From Aristolochia californica (taxonomy: Eukaryota; Streptophyta; Magnoliopsida; Piperales; Aristolochiaceae), in contig JARWKL010000010.1 of NCBI GenBank assembly GCA_029961685.1, positions 18,745,931 through 18,809,930 on the forward strand: a DNA stretch of 64,000 nt, read 5' to 3'. The notes below the pieces were generated by a model. That model was given only the letters and a program-made list of their open reading frames with translations, did no database searches and was not told the DNA's origin. The stretch's first letter is position 1; each line of letters begins with the position of its first letter. A program made the position numbers and the translations under genes. Of the stretch, positions 24,700 through 36,168 are shown in pieces.

Positions 24700-27130
24700 T
24701 GACCTATTTACCTTTTTTATCTTTTTTTTTTACAAGATGAAGGGAAAGTGAAAACACATGTTTTGATTTTAAAAAAAAAAGTACACATCTCAAAAGGAAA
24801 TGCCCAATGCAGAAATGTAGAGAGTGATAATTCCAAAAAGTGTCTGCTATTTTTAGGGATTGTAAAGTGTTTTTAGTTTTTATATATTAGGTTTTGTTAT
24901 CGCTGGGGAAAAGGGGGAGGTGGGGGATTTTTAACTGAGTGTTGACTCCCAATCCATATGTCATTCCTTACAAAATTATAGCCCGTTATGTTAGATAAAT
25001 AACTTCACAATCATCTTTGATCCTTAGGTCAGCTTTTTGCAAATGGGCAAAATAATGGCTTGTTTGACTCGGGTAAATACCCCACCGCATGTTCAGTTGA
25101 GAATTTAATGTTATTCTCTTTAAAAGGTTTGGATCCATAGGTGATTTGAATCTTTAATATGTTTCAAGCATGCATATCCATTTTTTAAAACATGTGTAGA
25201 AAAATTTCTTTCTTATAAAATTCCAAGCTATTAAGGTTAAACTAGTGGAATTTCCCAAACTTGGATAACAAAACCTGTGTTTTATTGTGGGGTGTGAATA
25301 AACTTTCTTAACTTACATTTGCTATTGCTTTAAAGTTTTTCCATACATACACTAAATATTTTCATTTTTTTGTAATCTATTTGCCTTTTATCTCTTTTTT
25401 TTTGTTTACGAGATGAAGAGAATGTGAAAACTCAAGTTTTGATTTAAGAAAAAAAAGTACACATCTAAAATGGAAATGTACAATTCAGAAATGTAGAGAG
25501 TGATAATTCCAAAAAGTATCTGTAATTTCTTGGGATTGTAAACTCTTTTTAGCATTTATATATATCAGGTTTTCCAATCGTCGGGAAAAGGGGTAGGCGG
25601 GGGATTTTTAACAAAGTGCTGACTCCCAATCCATAAGTTATTCCTTAAAAAAATATATCCCGTTACGTGAGATAAATCACTTTACAATCATCTATGATCA
25701 ATAGGTCAACTTTTTGTAAATGGGTAAATTAATGGCTTGTTTGACTCGGGTAAATATCCCACCGTACGTTCACTCGAGAATTTAATGTTATTCTCTTTAA
25801 AAGGATTGGATCCATTGGTTATTTGCATCTTTTACATGTTTCAAGCTTGAAAATCCATTTTTTAAAACATGTGTAGAAATATCGCTTTCTTATAAAATTC
25901 CAAGTTGTTAGGGTTGAACTAGTGAAATTTCCCAAACTTGGACAACAAAACTTTTGTGTTCATTTGTGGTGTGTTGATAAATTTTCTATACTGACATTTG
26001 TTATTGCTTTAAATTCTTTTCCATACATAAACTCTAAAATTTTCATTTTGTTGCAATCTTTTTGCCTTATCTTTTCTTTTTTTTTACGAGATGAAGGGAA
26101 AGTGAAAACTCATGTTTTGATTTAAGAAAAAAAAGTAGACATCTAAAATGGAAATGTACAATGCAGAAATATAGAGAGTGATAATTCCAAAAAGTATCTG
26201 TAATATTTAGGGATTGTAATCTCTTTTTAGTTATTTTATATCAGGTTTTGCTACAGTTGGGAAAAATGGGAGGCGGGGGATTTTTAACTAAGTGTTGACT
26301 CACAATCCATAAGTCATTCCTTAAAAAAATATAGCCTGTTACGCGTGATCAATCACTTTTACAATCATCTATGATCGTTAGGTCAACTTTTTGTAAATGG
26401 GCAAAATAATGGCCTGTTTGACTCGGGTAAATATTCCGCCGTATATTCAGTTGAGAATTTAAAGTTATTCTCTTTAAAAGGTTTGGAGCCATAGGTCATT
26501 TGCATCTTTAACATGTTTCAATCATGCATATCCATTTTTTAAAACATGTGTAGAAAAATCTCTTTCTTTTATAATTCCAAGCTATTATAGTTGAACTAGT
26601 GGAATTTCCCAAACTTTGATAACAAAACTTTTTTGTTTATTTGGGGTGTATGATTAAATTTTCTTTAGTTACATTTGTTATTGCTTTAAATTTTTTCCAT
26701 ACATAAACTATAAAATTTTCATTTTGTTGTGATCTATTTGCCTTGTATCTCTTTTTTTGTTTTCGAGAAGAAGGGAAGTGAAAACTCAAGTTTTGATTTA
26801 AGAAAAAACAGGTACATATCTAAATTGAAATGCACAATGCACAAATGTAAAGAGTGATAATTCCAAAAAGTGCCTTTAAATTTTAGGGATTGTAAACTCT
26901 TTTAAGTTTTTATATATCAAGTTTTACAATCGTCGGGAAAAGGGGGAGGAGGGGGATTTTTAACCGAGTGTTGACTCCCATCCATAAGTCATTCCTTAAA
27001 AAAATATAGCCTGTTACGCATGATAAATCACTTTACAATCATCTATGATTGTTAGGTTAGCATTATGTAAATGGGCAAAATAATGGCTTGTTGGACTTTG
27101 GTAAATATCCCACTGCACGTTCACTTGAGA
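24700..27130 (+). repeat. Higher-order repeat block H3, copy 1 (A2)
   Basis: Units near markers 24,696, 26,050 and 26,728 share private variants with those near 31,223, 31,898 and 32,577. Shared marks: aatccatatgtcattcc, gataaataact, gtaaataccccaccgcatg, ataggtgattt; then aaaagtagacatc, attgtaatctc-like text, gcgtgatcaatcac, aatggcct; then tttcgagaa. The unit near 25,370 has no counterpart in the other block, so one unit was gained here or lost there. Confidence 0.7.
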
Positions 27131-27140
27131 ATTTTCTTTA
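27120..27140 (+). other. Deletion junction in an A2 unit (about 195-200 bp lost)
   Basis: Text passes from cacttgagaattt directly to tctttagttacatttg. This skips the GGATCC box, the GCATGC block and the ACTAGT block. Marker spacing is about 476 instead of about 675. The run attttct at the junction fits both sides. Confidence 0.8.
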
Positions 27141-28419
27141 GTTACATTTGTTATTGCTTTAAATGTTTTCCATACGTAAACTCTTAAATTTTCATTTTGT
27201 TGTGATCTATTTGCCTTTTATCTTTTTTTTTTTTTGTTTACGAGATGAAGGAAAAGAGAAAACTCAAGTTTTGATTTCAGAAGAAAAACTACACCTCTAT
27301 AATGGAAAAGCAGAATGCACAATTGTGAAGAGTGATAATTCTAAAAAGTGTCATAAATTTTTAGGGATTCTAAACTCCTTTTAGTTTTTAAATATCATGT
27401 TTTGCAATTGACGGGAAAAGGGGGAGGCAGGGAATTTTTAACAGAGTGTTGACTCCCAATCCATAAATCATTCCTTAAAAAAATATAGTCTGTTACGCAT
27501 GATAAATCACTTTACAATCATCTATGATCTTTAGGTCAGCTTTATGTAAATGGGCAAAATATGGGCTTGTTTGACTCGGCTAAATATCCCACCACACGTT
27601 CACTTGAGAATTTAATGTTATTCTCTATAAAAGGTTTGGATCCATAGGTCATTTGCATCTTTAACTTGTTTCAAGCTTGAATATCCATTTTTTAAAACAT
27701 GTGTAGAAAAAACTCTTTCTTATAAAATTCCAATCTATTGGGGTTGAACTAGTAGAATTCACCAAACTTAGATAAAAATACTTTTGTGTTCATTTGTGTG
27801 TGTGAATAAATTTTCTTTACTTACATTTAATTTTTTCCATACACAAACTCTAAAATTTTCATTTTGTTTTGATCTATTTGCATTTTATCTCTTTTTTTTT
27901 TTGTTTACGAGAAGAAGGGAAAGTGAAAACTCAAGTTTTGTTTTAAGAAAAAAAAGTACACATCTAAAATGGAAATGCACAATCCAAAAAGTGTCATAAA
28001 TGTTTAGGGATTGTAAACTCTTTTTAGTTTTTATATATCAAATTTTGCAATCGTCGGGAAAAGGGGGAGGCAGGGGATTTTTAACTGAGTGTTGCCTCCC
28101 AATCCATAAGTCATTCATTACAAAAATATAGCCCGTTACTCATGATAAATCACTTTACAATCATCTATGATCGTTAGGTCAGCTTTATGTAAATGGCAAA
28201 ATAAGGGCTTGTTTGACTCAGGTAAATATCCTGCCACACGTCGACTTGAGAATTTAATGCTATTCTCTTTAAAAAATTTGGATCCATAGGTCATTTGCAT
28301 CTTTAACATGTTTCAAGCATGCATATCCATTTTTTAAAACATGTGTAGAAAAATCTCTTTTTAATAAAAAAAACCAAGCTACTAGGGTTGAACTAGTGGA
28401 ATTTCCCAAACTTGGATAA

Positions 28420-31150
28420 CAAATCTTTTGTATTTATTTGAGGTGTGTTCATAAATTTTCTTTACTTACATTTGTTATTGCTTTCTATTTTTCCATCCAT
28501 AAACACGAAAATTTTCATTTTGTTGTGTTCAATTTGCCTTTTATCTCTTTGTTTTTTTTTAATAGATGAAGGGAAAGTGAAATCTCAAGTTTTGATTTAA
28601 GAAAAAAAATTACATATGAAAAATGGAAATACACAATGCACAAATGAAGAGAGTGATAACTCCAAAAGTGTCTGTAATTTGTAGGTATTGTAAACTCATT
28701 TTAGTTTTTATATATCAAGTTTTGCAATCGTCAGGAAAAGGGAGAGGCGGGGGATTTTTTACTGAGTGTTGACTCCCAATACATAAGCCATTCCTTAAAA
28801 AAATATAGCTCATTATGCATGATAAATGATTTTACAAACATTATGATCGTTAGGTCTATTTTTGTAAATGGGCAAAATAAAGGCTTGTTTGACTTGGGTA
28901 AATATCCCACCGCACTTTCACTTGAGAATTTAATGTTATTCTCTTTAAAAGGTTGGGATCCATAGGTCATTTGAATCTTTAACATGTTTCAAGCATGCAT
29001 ATTCTTTTTTTAAAACATGTGTAGAAAAATTTCTTGGTCATAAAATTCCAATCTATTAGGGTTGTACTAGAGGAATTTCCCAAACTTGGATAAAAAAATT
29101 TTGTGTTCATTTGTGGTGTGTGAATAAATTTTCTTTACTTACATTATTGATTTCTTTAAATTTTTTTTCCATACATAAAGTCTAAAATTTTTATTTCGTT
29201 GCGCTCTATTTGCCTTTATCTCTTTTTTTTTGTTTACGAGATGAAGGGAAAGTGAAAACTCAAGTTTTGATTTAAGAAAAAAGTACATATCTAAAATGGA
29301 AAATCACAATGCACAATTGTAGAGAATGATAATTCCAAAAAGTGTCATAAATTTTTAGGGATTGTAAACTCTTTTTAGTTTTTATATATCAGGTTTTGCA
29401 ATTGTCGGGAAAAGGAGGAGGAATGGAATTTTTAACTAAGTGTTGACTCCCAATCCACCAGTCATTCCTTACAAAAATATAGGCCGTTATGCATGAGAAA
29501 TCACTTTTCAATCATTTATGATCGTTAGGTCAGCTTTTTGTAAATGGGCAAAATATTGGCTTGTTTGACTCGGGTAAATATCCCACCACATGTTTACATG
29601 AGAATTTAATGTTATTCTCTTGTAAAGGTTTGGATCCATAGGTCATTTGTATCTTTAACATGTTTCAAGCATGTATATCCATTTTTTAAAACATGTGTAG
29701 AAAAATTTGTTTCTTATAAAATTCCAAGCTATAAGGGTTGAACTAGTGGAATTTCCCAAACTTGGATAACAAAACTTTTGTGTTCATTTGTGGTGTGTGA
29801 ATAAATTTTCTTTACTAACATTTGTTATTGCTTTTATTTTTTTCAAAACATAAACTCAAAAGTTCTTTTTTTTTGTGATCATTTTGCCTTTTATCTCTTT
29901 TTTTAAAGTTTACGAGATGAAGGGAATGTGAAAACTCAATTTTTGATTTAAGAAAAACAACTACACATCTAAAATGGAAATGCAGAAAGCAAAAATGTGG
30001 AGAGTGATAATTTAAAAAAGTGTCGGTAATATTTAGGGATTGTAAACTCTTTTTAGTTTTTATATATCAGGTTTTGCAATTGTCAAGAAAAAGAGGAGGC
30101 AGGGGATTTTAAACTGAGTGTTGACTCCCAATCCACCAGTCATTCCTTACAAAAATATAGCCCATTACGCATGAGAAATCACTTTTCAATCATCTATGAT
30201 CGTTAGGTCAACTTTTTGTAAATGGACAAAATAATGGCTTGTTTGACTCAAGTAAATATGCCACCATACGTTCACTTGAGAATTTAATGTTATTCTCTTT
30301 AAAAGGTTTGGATCCAAAGGTCATTTGCATCTTTAACCTGTTTCAAGCATGCATATCCATTTTTTAAAACATCTGTAGAAAAATCTCTTTCTTATAAAAT
30401 TCCAAGATATTAGGGTTGAACTAGTGGAATTTCCCAAACTTGGTTAACAAATCTTTTGTGTTTATTTGAGGTGTGTGAACAAATTTCTTTTACTAACATT
30501 TGTTATTGCTTTCAATTTTTTCCATACATAAACTCTAAAATTTTCATTTTGTTGAGATCTATTTGCCATTTATCTCTTTTTTTTTTATGAGATAAAGGGA
30601 AAGTGAAAACACAAGTTTTGATTTGTGAAAAAACGTACACTTCTAAAATGGAAATGCACAATGCACAAATGTAGAGAGTGATAACTCCAAAAAGTAATTT
30701 TTTAGGCATTGTAAACTCTTTTTTGTTTATATATATCAGGTTTTGCAATCGTCAGGTAAAGGGGGAGGCTGAGGATTTTTAACTAAGTGTTGACTACTAA
30801 TCCATAAGTCATTCCTTACAAAAATATAGCCGGTGACGCATGATAAATCACTGTACAATCATCTATGATCGTCAGGTCAACTTTTGGTAAATGGGCAAAA
30901 TAATGGCTTGTTTGACTCGGGTAAATATCCCACCGCACGTTCATTGGAGAATTTAATGTTATTCTCTTTAAAAGGATTGGATCCATAAGTCATTTGCATT
31001 TTTAAAATTTTTGAAGCATGCATATCCATTTTTTAAACAATGTGTAGAAATATCTCTTTCTTATAAAATTCCAAGATATTAGGGTTGAACTAGTGAAATT
31101 TCCATAACTTGGATAACAAAACTTTTGTGTTCATTTGTGGTGTGTGAATA
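28420..31150 (+). repeat. Higher-order repeat block H2, copy 2 (A2)
   Basis: Partner of 17,950-20,760, with the same ordered private variants (for example ttacatatgaaaaatgg near 28,612, tttcaaaacataaactcaaa near 29,844, aaaacaactacac near 29,954, gtgaaaacacaag near 30,605). The unit near 29,198-29,850 is mosaic. Its middle is closer to the unit near 24,018 (acaattgtagaga, ccaccacatgttta, ttattctcttg), suggesting conversion after the block duplication. Confidence 0.75.
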
Positions 31151-31219
31151 ATTTTTCGTTACAAACATTTGTTATTGCTTAAAATTTTTTTCCATAAATA
31201 AACTCTAAAATTTTTATTT

Positions 31220-32960
31220 GATTGTGATCTTTTTACCTTTTATCTCTTTTTTTTTTTTTGTTTACGAGGAGAAGGGAAAGTGAACACTCAATTTTTGATT
31301 TAAGGAAAAAAAGTACACATCTAAAATGAAAATTCAGAAATGTAGAGTGTGATAATTCTAAAAAGTGTCTATCATTTTTAGGGATTGTAAACTCTTTTTA
31401 GTTTTTATATATCAGGTTTTGCAATCGTCAGGAAATGGGGGAGGCGGTGTATTTTTAACTGAGTGTTGACTCCCAATCCATATGTCATTCCTTACAAAAT
31501 TATAGCCCGTTACACTTGATAAATAACTTTACAATCATCTATGATCCATAGGTCAACTTTTTGTAAATGGGCAAAATAATGGCTTGTTTTACTCGGGTAA
31601 ATACCCCACCGCATGTTCAGTTGAGAATTTAATGTTATTCCCTTTAAAAGGTTTGGATCCATAGGTGATTTGCATCTTTAACTTGTTTCGATCATCCATA
31701 TCCATTTTTTAAAACATTCGTAGAAAAATCTCTTTCTTATAAAATTCCAAGTTGTTAGGGTTGAACTAGTGAAATTACCCAAACATGGATAACAAAACTT
31801 TTGTGTTCATTTGTGGTGTGTGAATAAATTTTCTTTACTTAAATATGTTATTGCTTTAAATTTTTTCCATACATAAACTCTAAAATTTTCATTTTGTTGT
31901 GATCTTTTTTTTTTTTATCTCTTCTTCTTTTTCATGAGATGAAGGGAAAATGAAAACTCATGTTTTGATATAAGAAAAAAAAGTAGACATCTAAAATGGA
32001 AATGCACAATGCATAAATATAGAGAGTGATAATTCCTAAAAGTGTCTGTAATATTTAAGGATTGGAATCTCTTTTTAGTATTTTTATATCAGGTTTTGCA
32101 ATAGTCGGGAAAAGGGGGAGGAGGGGGATTTTTAACAGAGTGTTAACTCCCAATCCATAAGTCATTCGTTAAAAAAAATAGCCCGTTACGCGTGATCAAT
32201 CACTTTTACAATCATTTATGATCGTTAGGTCTGCTTTTTGTAAATGGGCAAATTAATGGCCTATTTGACTCGGGTAAATATCCCACCGCATGTTCAGTTG
32301 AGAATTTAATGTTATTCTCTTTAAAAGGTTTGGATCCATAGGTCATTTGCATCTTTAACATGTTTCAAGCATGCATATCCATTTTCTAAAACATGTGTAG
32401 AAAAATCTCTTTCTTGTAAAATTCCGAGCTATTAAGATTCAACTAGTGGAATTTCCCAAACTTTGATAAAAAAACTTTTGAGTTTATTTGTGGTGTGTGA
32501 TTAAATTTTCTTTACTTACATTTGTTATTGCTTTAAATTTTTTCCATATATAAACTCTAAAAGTTTCATTTTGTTGTGATCTACTTGCCTTTTATCTCTT
32601 TTTTTGATTTCGAGAAAAAGGGAAAGTGAAAACTCAAGTTTTGATTTAAGAAAAAAAAGTACATATCTAAAATTAAAATGCACAATGCACAAATGTATAG
32701 AGTGATAATTCCAAAAAGTGTCTTTAATTTTTGGGGATTGTAAACTCTTTTTAGTTTCTATATATCAGGTTTTGCAATTGTCAAGAAAAGGGGGAGGACG
32801 GGGATTTTTAACCGAGTGTTGAATCCCAATCCGTATGTTATTCCTTACAAAAATATAGCCTGTTACGCATCATAAATCACTTTACAATGATCTATGATCG
32901 TTAGGTCAGCTTTATGTAAATGTGCAAAATAAAGGCTTGTTTGACTCGGGTAAATATCCC
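31220..32960 (+). repeat. Higher-order repeat block H3, copy 2 (A2)
   Basis: Partner of the 24,700-27,130 block, with one unit fewer. Offsets are about 6,527 bp for the first matching unit and about 5,848 for the next two. The difference is one unit length. Confidence 0.7.
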
Positions 32961-33716
32961 ACCGCACGTTCACTAGAGAATTTAATCTTATTCTCTTGAT
33001 AAGGTTTGGATTCATAGGTCATTTGCATCTTTAACATGTTTCAAGCATGCATATCCATTTTTGAAAACATATGTAGAAAAATTTGTTTCTTATAAAATTC
33101 CATGCTATTAGGGTTGAACTAGTGGAATTTCCCAAACATGGATAACAAAACTTTTGTGTTCAGTTGTGGTATGTAAATAAATTTTTTTTTACAAAATTTT
33201 TTATTGCTTTAAGGTTTTCCCATACGTAAACTCTAAAATTTTTATTTTTTTGTGATCTATTTGCCTTTTATCTCTTTTTTTTTTTTTTGTTTACGTGATG
33301 AATGGAAAGTGAAAACTCAAGTTTTGATTTAAGAGGAAAAAGTACATATCTAAAACGAAAATGCTCAATTCACAAATGTTGCGAGTGATAATTTCATAAA
33401 GTGTCTGTAATTTTTAGGGATTTAAAACTTTTTTAGTTTTTACATATAAGGTTTTGCAATTGTCGGGAAAAGGGGGAGGGGGTGGGATTTTTAACTGAGT
33501 GTTGACTCCCAATCCGTAAGTCATTCCTTACAAAAATATAGTCCGTTATGCACGATAAATCACTTTACAATCGTCTATGATCTTTACGTCAACTTTTTGT
33601 AAATGGGCAAAATAATGGCTTGTTTGACTTGGGTAAATATCCCACCGCACGTTCACTTGAGAATTTAATGTTATTCTCTTTAAAAGGTTTGGATCCATAG
33701 GTCATTTGCATCTTTA

Positions 33717-33755
33717 ACATGTTTCAAGCATGCATATCAATTTTTAAAAACATGT
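33717..33755 (+). other. Example of conserved dyad D1 in family A
   Basis: ACATGTTT at 33717-33724 and its exact reverse complement AAACATGT at 33748-33755 flank a loop containing the palindrome GCATGC. The same arrangement recurs in most A units (taacatgtttcaagcatgc ... aaaacatgtgtag). In family B it is extended to AACATGTTT ... AAACATGTT. Confidence 0.8.
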
Positions 33756-34650
33756 GTTGAAAAGCTCTTTCTTATAAAATTCCATGCTATTAGGGTTGAA
33801 CTAGTGGAATTTCCCAAACTTGGATAACAAAACTTTTGTGTTCATTTGTGGTGTGTGAATAAATTTTCTTTAATTAAGTTTGTTATTGCTTTAAATTTTT
33901 TTCCATACATAAACTCTAAAATTTTCATTTTGTTGTGATCTATTTGCCTTTTATCTCTTTTTCTTTGTTTACGATATGAAGGGAAAGTGAAAACTCAAGT
34001 TTTGATTTAAGAAAAAAAAAGTACACATCTAAGAAGGAAATGCACAATGCACAAATGTAGAGAGTGATAATTCCAAAAAGTGTCATCAATTTTTAGGGAT
34101 TGTAAACTCTTTTTAGTTTTTATATATATGGTTTTGCAATCATCGAGAAAAGGGGGAGGCGGGGGATTTTTAACTGAGTGTTGACTCCCACTCCGTAAGT
34201 CATTCCTTACAAAAATATAGCATGTTATGTATGATAAATCACTTTACAATCATCTATGATCATTAGGTCAGCTTTATGTAAATGGGAAAAATAATGGCTT
34301 GTTTGACTCGGGTAAATATCCCACCGCACGTTCACTTGATAATTTAATTTTATTCTCTTAATAAAGTTTGGATCCATAGGTCAATTGCATCTTTAACATG
34401 TTTCAAGCATGCATATCCTTTTTTTAAAACATGTGTAGAAAAATCTGTTTCTTATAAAATCCCATGCTATTGGGTTGAACTAGTGGAATTACCCAAACTT
34501 GGATAACAAAACTTTTGTGTTCTTTTGTGGTGTGTGAATAAATTTTCTTTACTTACATTTGTTATTTGCTTAAATTTTTTTCCATTCATAAACTCTAAAA
34601 TTTTCATTTTGTTGTGATCTATTTGCCTTTTATATCTATTTCTTTGTTAA

Positions 34651-34705
34651 CTAAAATTATTGCCATTACACATCATTAATCGATCAAAACATTTACGATG
34701 ATCTG
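34651..34705 (+). repeat. Family B stub left of the retrotransposon
   Basis: Text here (attattgccattacac, catcattaatcgatcaaaac, atttacgatgatct) is family B, not A, and it continues in register on the far side of the element at 38,333. The A to B switch is therefore at about 34,650, 55 bp before the insertion. The join is out of register. A stops just after tttctttgtta, about 35 bp past its marker, and B starts at a point about 255 bp past its own marker, so roughly 220 bp of unit is skipped. Confidence 0.85.
34701..34705 (+). repeat. Target site duplication, left copy (ATCTG)
   Basis: ATCTG lies immediately before the TG start of the 5' LTR. The right copy is ATCTA at 38333-38337, one substitution apart. 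Uninterrupted family B units read gatgATCTAtgattg at this place, so ATCTA is the original state. Confidence 0.85.
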
Positions 34706-35083
34706 TGATGTGAACCATGGTTGGTTTTAAACTATTATATTGTGGGACCCACCATGTAGCCACAAGCTAGTGGGACCTACCCACAAGGGTTGATTTTACA
34801 CTGTTATATTGTGGGACCCACCATGGAGGTACAAGCTAGTGAGACCCACCATGAAATCTAGTGGGGCCCACATGGATATCGACTAGTTGGCAGCTTATCT
34901 TAGAAGATCTTGTGGAATCCACCACAATATCCACGAGTTGGCAGCTTATCTAAGAAGATAGCGTCTGAATTAAATTAGGTTTCTATTTTTAGCCAAGTTA
35001 CTTAAGTTTTCCTTTAATCGTTCTTGGGGACGATTACCAGATTTGGTATCGGGTTTCGTCACAGGTTGGGGTGGTTCGTATCA
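34706..35083 (+). repeat. 5' LTR, with an internal deletion of about 265 bp
   Basis: Starts TGATGTGAACC and ends TTCGTATCA (TG...CA). It aligns to the 3' LTR from its start to cctttaat and again from gattaccagatttggtatc to the end. The section between is gone, leaving 378 bp against 643 bp. The lost part contains the only TATA-like text I see in the 3' LTR (near 38,054-38,064), so this LTR probably cannot start transcription. It also contains the LTR's own tandem duplication (ggttggttttacactg / gtgggacccaccatgg, twice). Confidence 0.9.
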
Positions 35084-35085
35084 GT

Positions 35086-35097
35086 TGGTATCAGAGC
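35086..35097 (+). other. Primer binding site, initiator methionine tRNA type
   Basis: TGGTATCAGAGC begins two bases after the end of the 5' LTR. This is the standard plant LTR-retrotransposon site complementary to the 3' end of initiator Met tRNA, used to prime minus-strand DNA synthesis. Confidence 0.93.
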
Positions 35098-36168
35098 TTT
35101 GGTTTATCAGGTTTTTTTAACCTTTTTGTTTAATTTTTTATTAAAAAAATTAAAATCGGAGACAAACGTCTGATTTGTGCGTAGCCAAGAAGGAGAAAAA
35201 AAATCCGAAAGAAAAAAAAAAGAAGAACGATTGATTGGAGAAAAAAATGAACGATTGAAGCCGAGAGGAAGAAGAAAAAAAAGGAACAAAGAAGAAGTTT
35301 AGTCGTTGTCGAGAAGAAGAAGAAAGAAGAAAAAAAAGTGCAAACGAGTCTGTTCTTGCCGTCGCCGAAGAAGGAAGATATTGTTCGGCACCATTGTCAA
35401 AAAAAAAAAAAAAGACAGAGAATGTTGCTGTTGAGGCTTGCGAAAGAGAAGGAGGAGTTTATTATTTTGCATATCTGTTTGTGTCATTGCTGATGAAGGA
35501 GAAGCCTTCTCGTTGCCGTCGCCAGAGACGAGAAGCTCTGTTCGGAGCCATTGCCGAAGAAGACGATGAAAAAAAAATTGTGCTAACAAAGACAATGGCC
35601 TCTGAGCCCGTTGGATTATCATCGAGCTTTCGGGAAGCCAGTCTGACATTCCTTTATCCTCGGAGAGCCACTGGATTTCCGTCTCTGGTCTTGGTGCCGT
35701 GTGGAATACTGTATGGTGCCATGAGGGAGAATACCGCTTGTTCTGTGCCGTGAGAAGAAAAGAACCACATCGCCTGCCATTTTTGGTACCGTGAGTGAAG
35801 GCTCTGCTGTCGATTGATTTCTCGAACTTACCGACGCCGCACTGTTCGGGATGGATCGGTAGAAGGAAAGAAGTAAGAAGACGCTGTTGCCCAATTAAAA
35901 ATTTTCCTAAGTTATGAAAAATTGAATCAGCTACGGGTCTAGCCTCTTCAACTCAGTGAACTGAGTCTCGTGTCGGACCGGGCTGACTGAAACGAGTCAA
36001 CCCAGGCCAACTCGGACGGGGTCAACTCGGGTCCAAAAAAACAAAAAAGAGGATTCCCTATCCAACTCGGACCAGGTCAACTTGGATCAAAGCAAAAAAA
36101 AAAAAAAAAGTGTTGGACCCATTCTCTTTTGCATATTATTCTAACCTTGTTTGCAGATTTTTTTAATC
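35098..36168 (+). other. Retrotransposon leader (untranslated, purine-rich, with degenerate internal repeats)
   Basis: About 1.07 kb between the primer site and gag. The first part is rich in gaagaag and poly-A. Two diverged copies of a motif with gccgtcgcc ... tgttcgg-ccattg lie at about 35,357-35,400 and 35,516-35,555, followed by several gtgccgtg-like motifs (35,693-35,795). From 35,940 to 36,110 there are four diverged copies of a caactcgga / gtcaactcgg motif and a perfect palindromic element (35951-35966). Reading frames here are short and low-complexity, and I do not call them genes. A possible intron (GTGAGT at 35791, TTTGCAG ending 36156) would end just before the gag start. Confidence 0.75.
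35951..35966 (+). other. Perfect inverted repeat in the retrotransposon leader
   Basis: ACTCAGT-GA-ACTGAGT has 7-bp arms with a 2-bp loop. Retroelement leaders often carry such stem-loops for RNA dimerisation or packaging. That role here is only a suggestion. Confidence 0.7.

Larger units (their letters stand above)
8391..34650 (+). repeat. Satellite family A, subfamily A2 tandem array (about 39 units of about 675 bp)
   Basis: Same unit and orientation as A1, with diagnostic changes. The marker is followed by ttttatctcttttttt (a T tract of variable length), the unit reads agagagtgataattcc, gatcgttagg and atatatcagg, and about 9 bp (gagcgtttg) is missing before ttattctctttaaaagg. Markers lie near 8750, 10085, 10762, 11438, 12115, 12793, 13469, 14146, 14822, 15507, 16157, 16724, 17398, 18075, 18747, 19423, 20068, 20704, 21387, 22018, 22698, 23358, 24018, 24696, 25370, 26050, 26728, 27204, 27869, 28523, 29198, 29874, 30553, 31223, 31898, 32577, 33251, 33935 and 34613. 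Short intervals mark deleted units. No gene, tRNA or rRNA is supported anywhere in it. Confidence 0.95.

Noticed and set aside
35299..35894. Several overlapping 90-120-codon frames on both strands in the retrotransposon leader
   Set aside because: They are low-complexity, purine-rich or pyrimidine-rich text that overlaps on both strands. The element's recognisable coding starts at 36,169.
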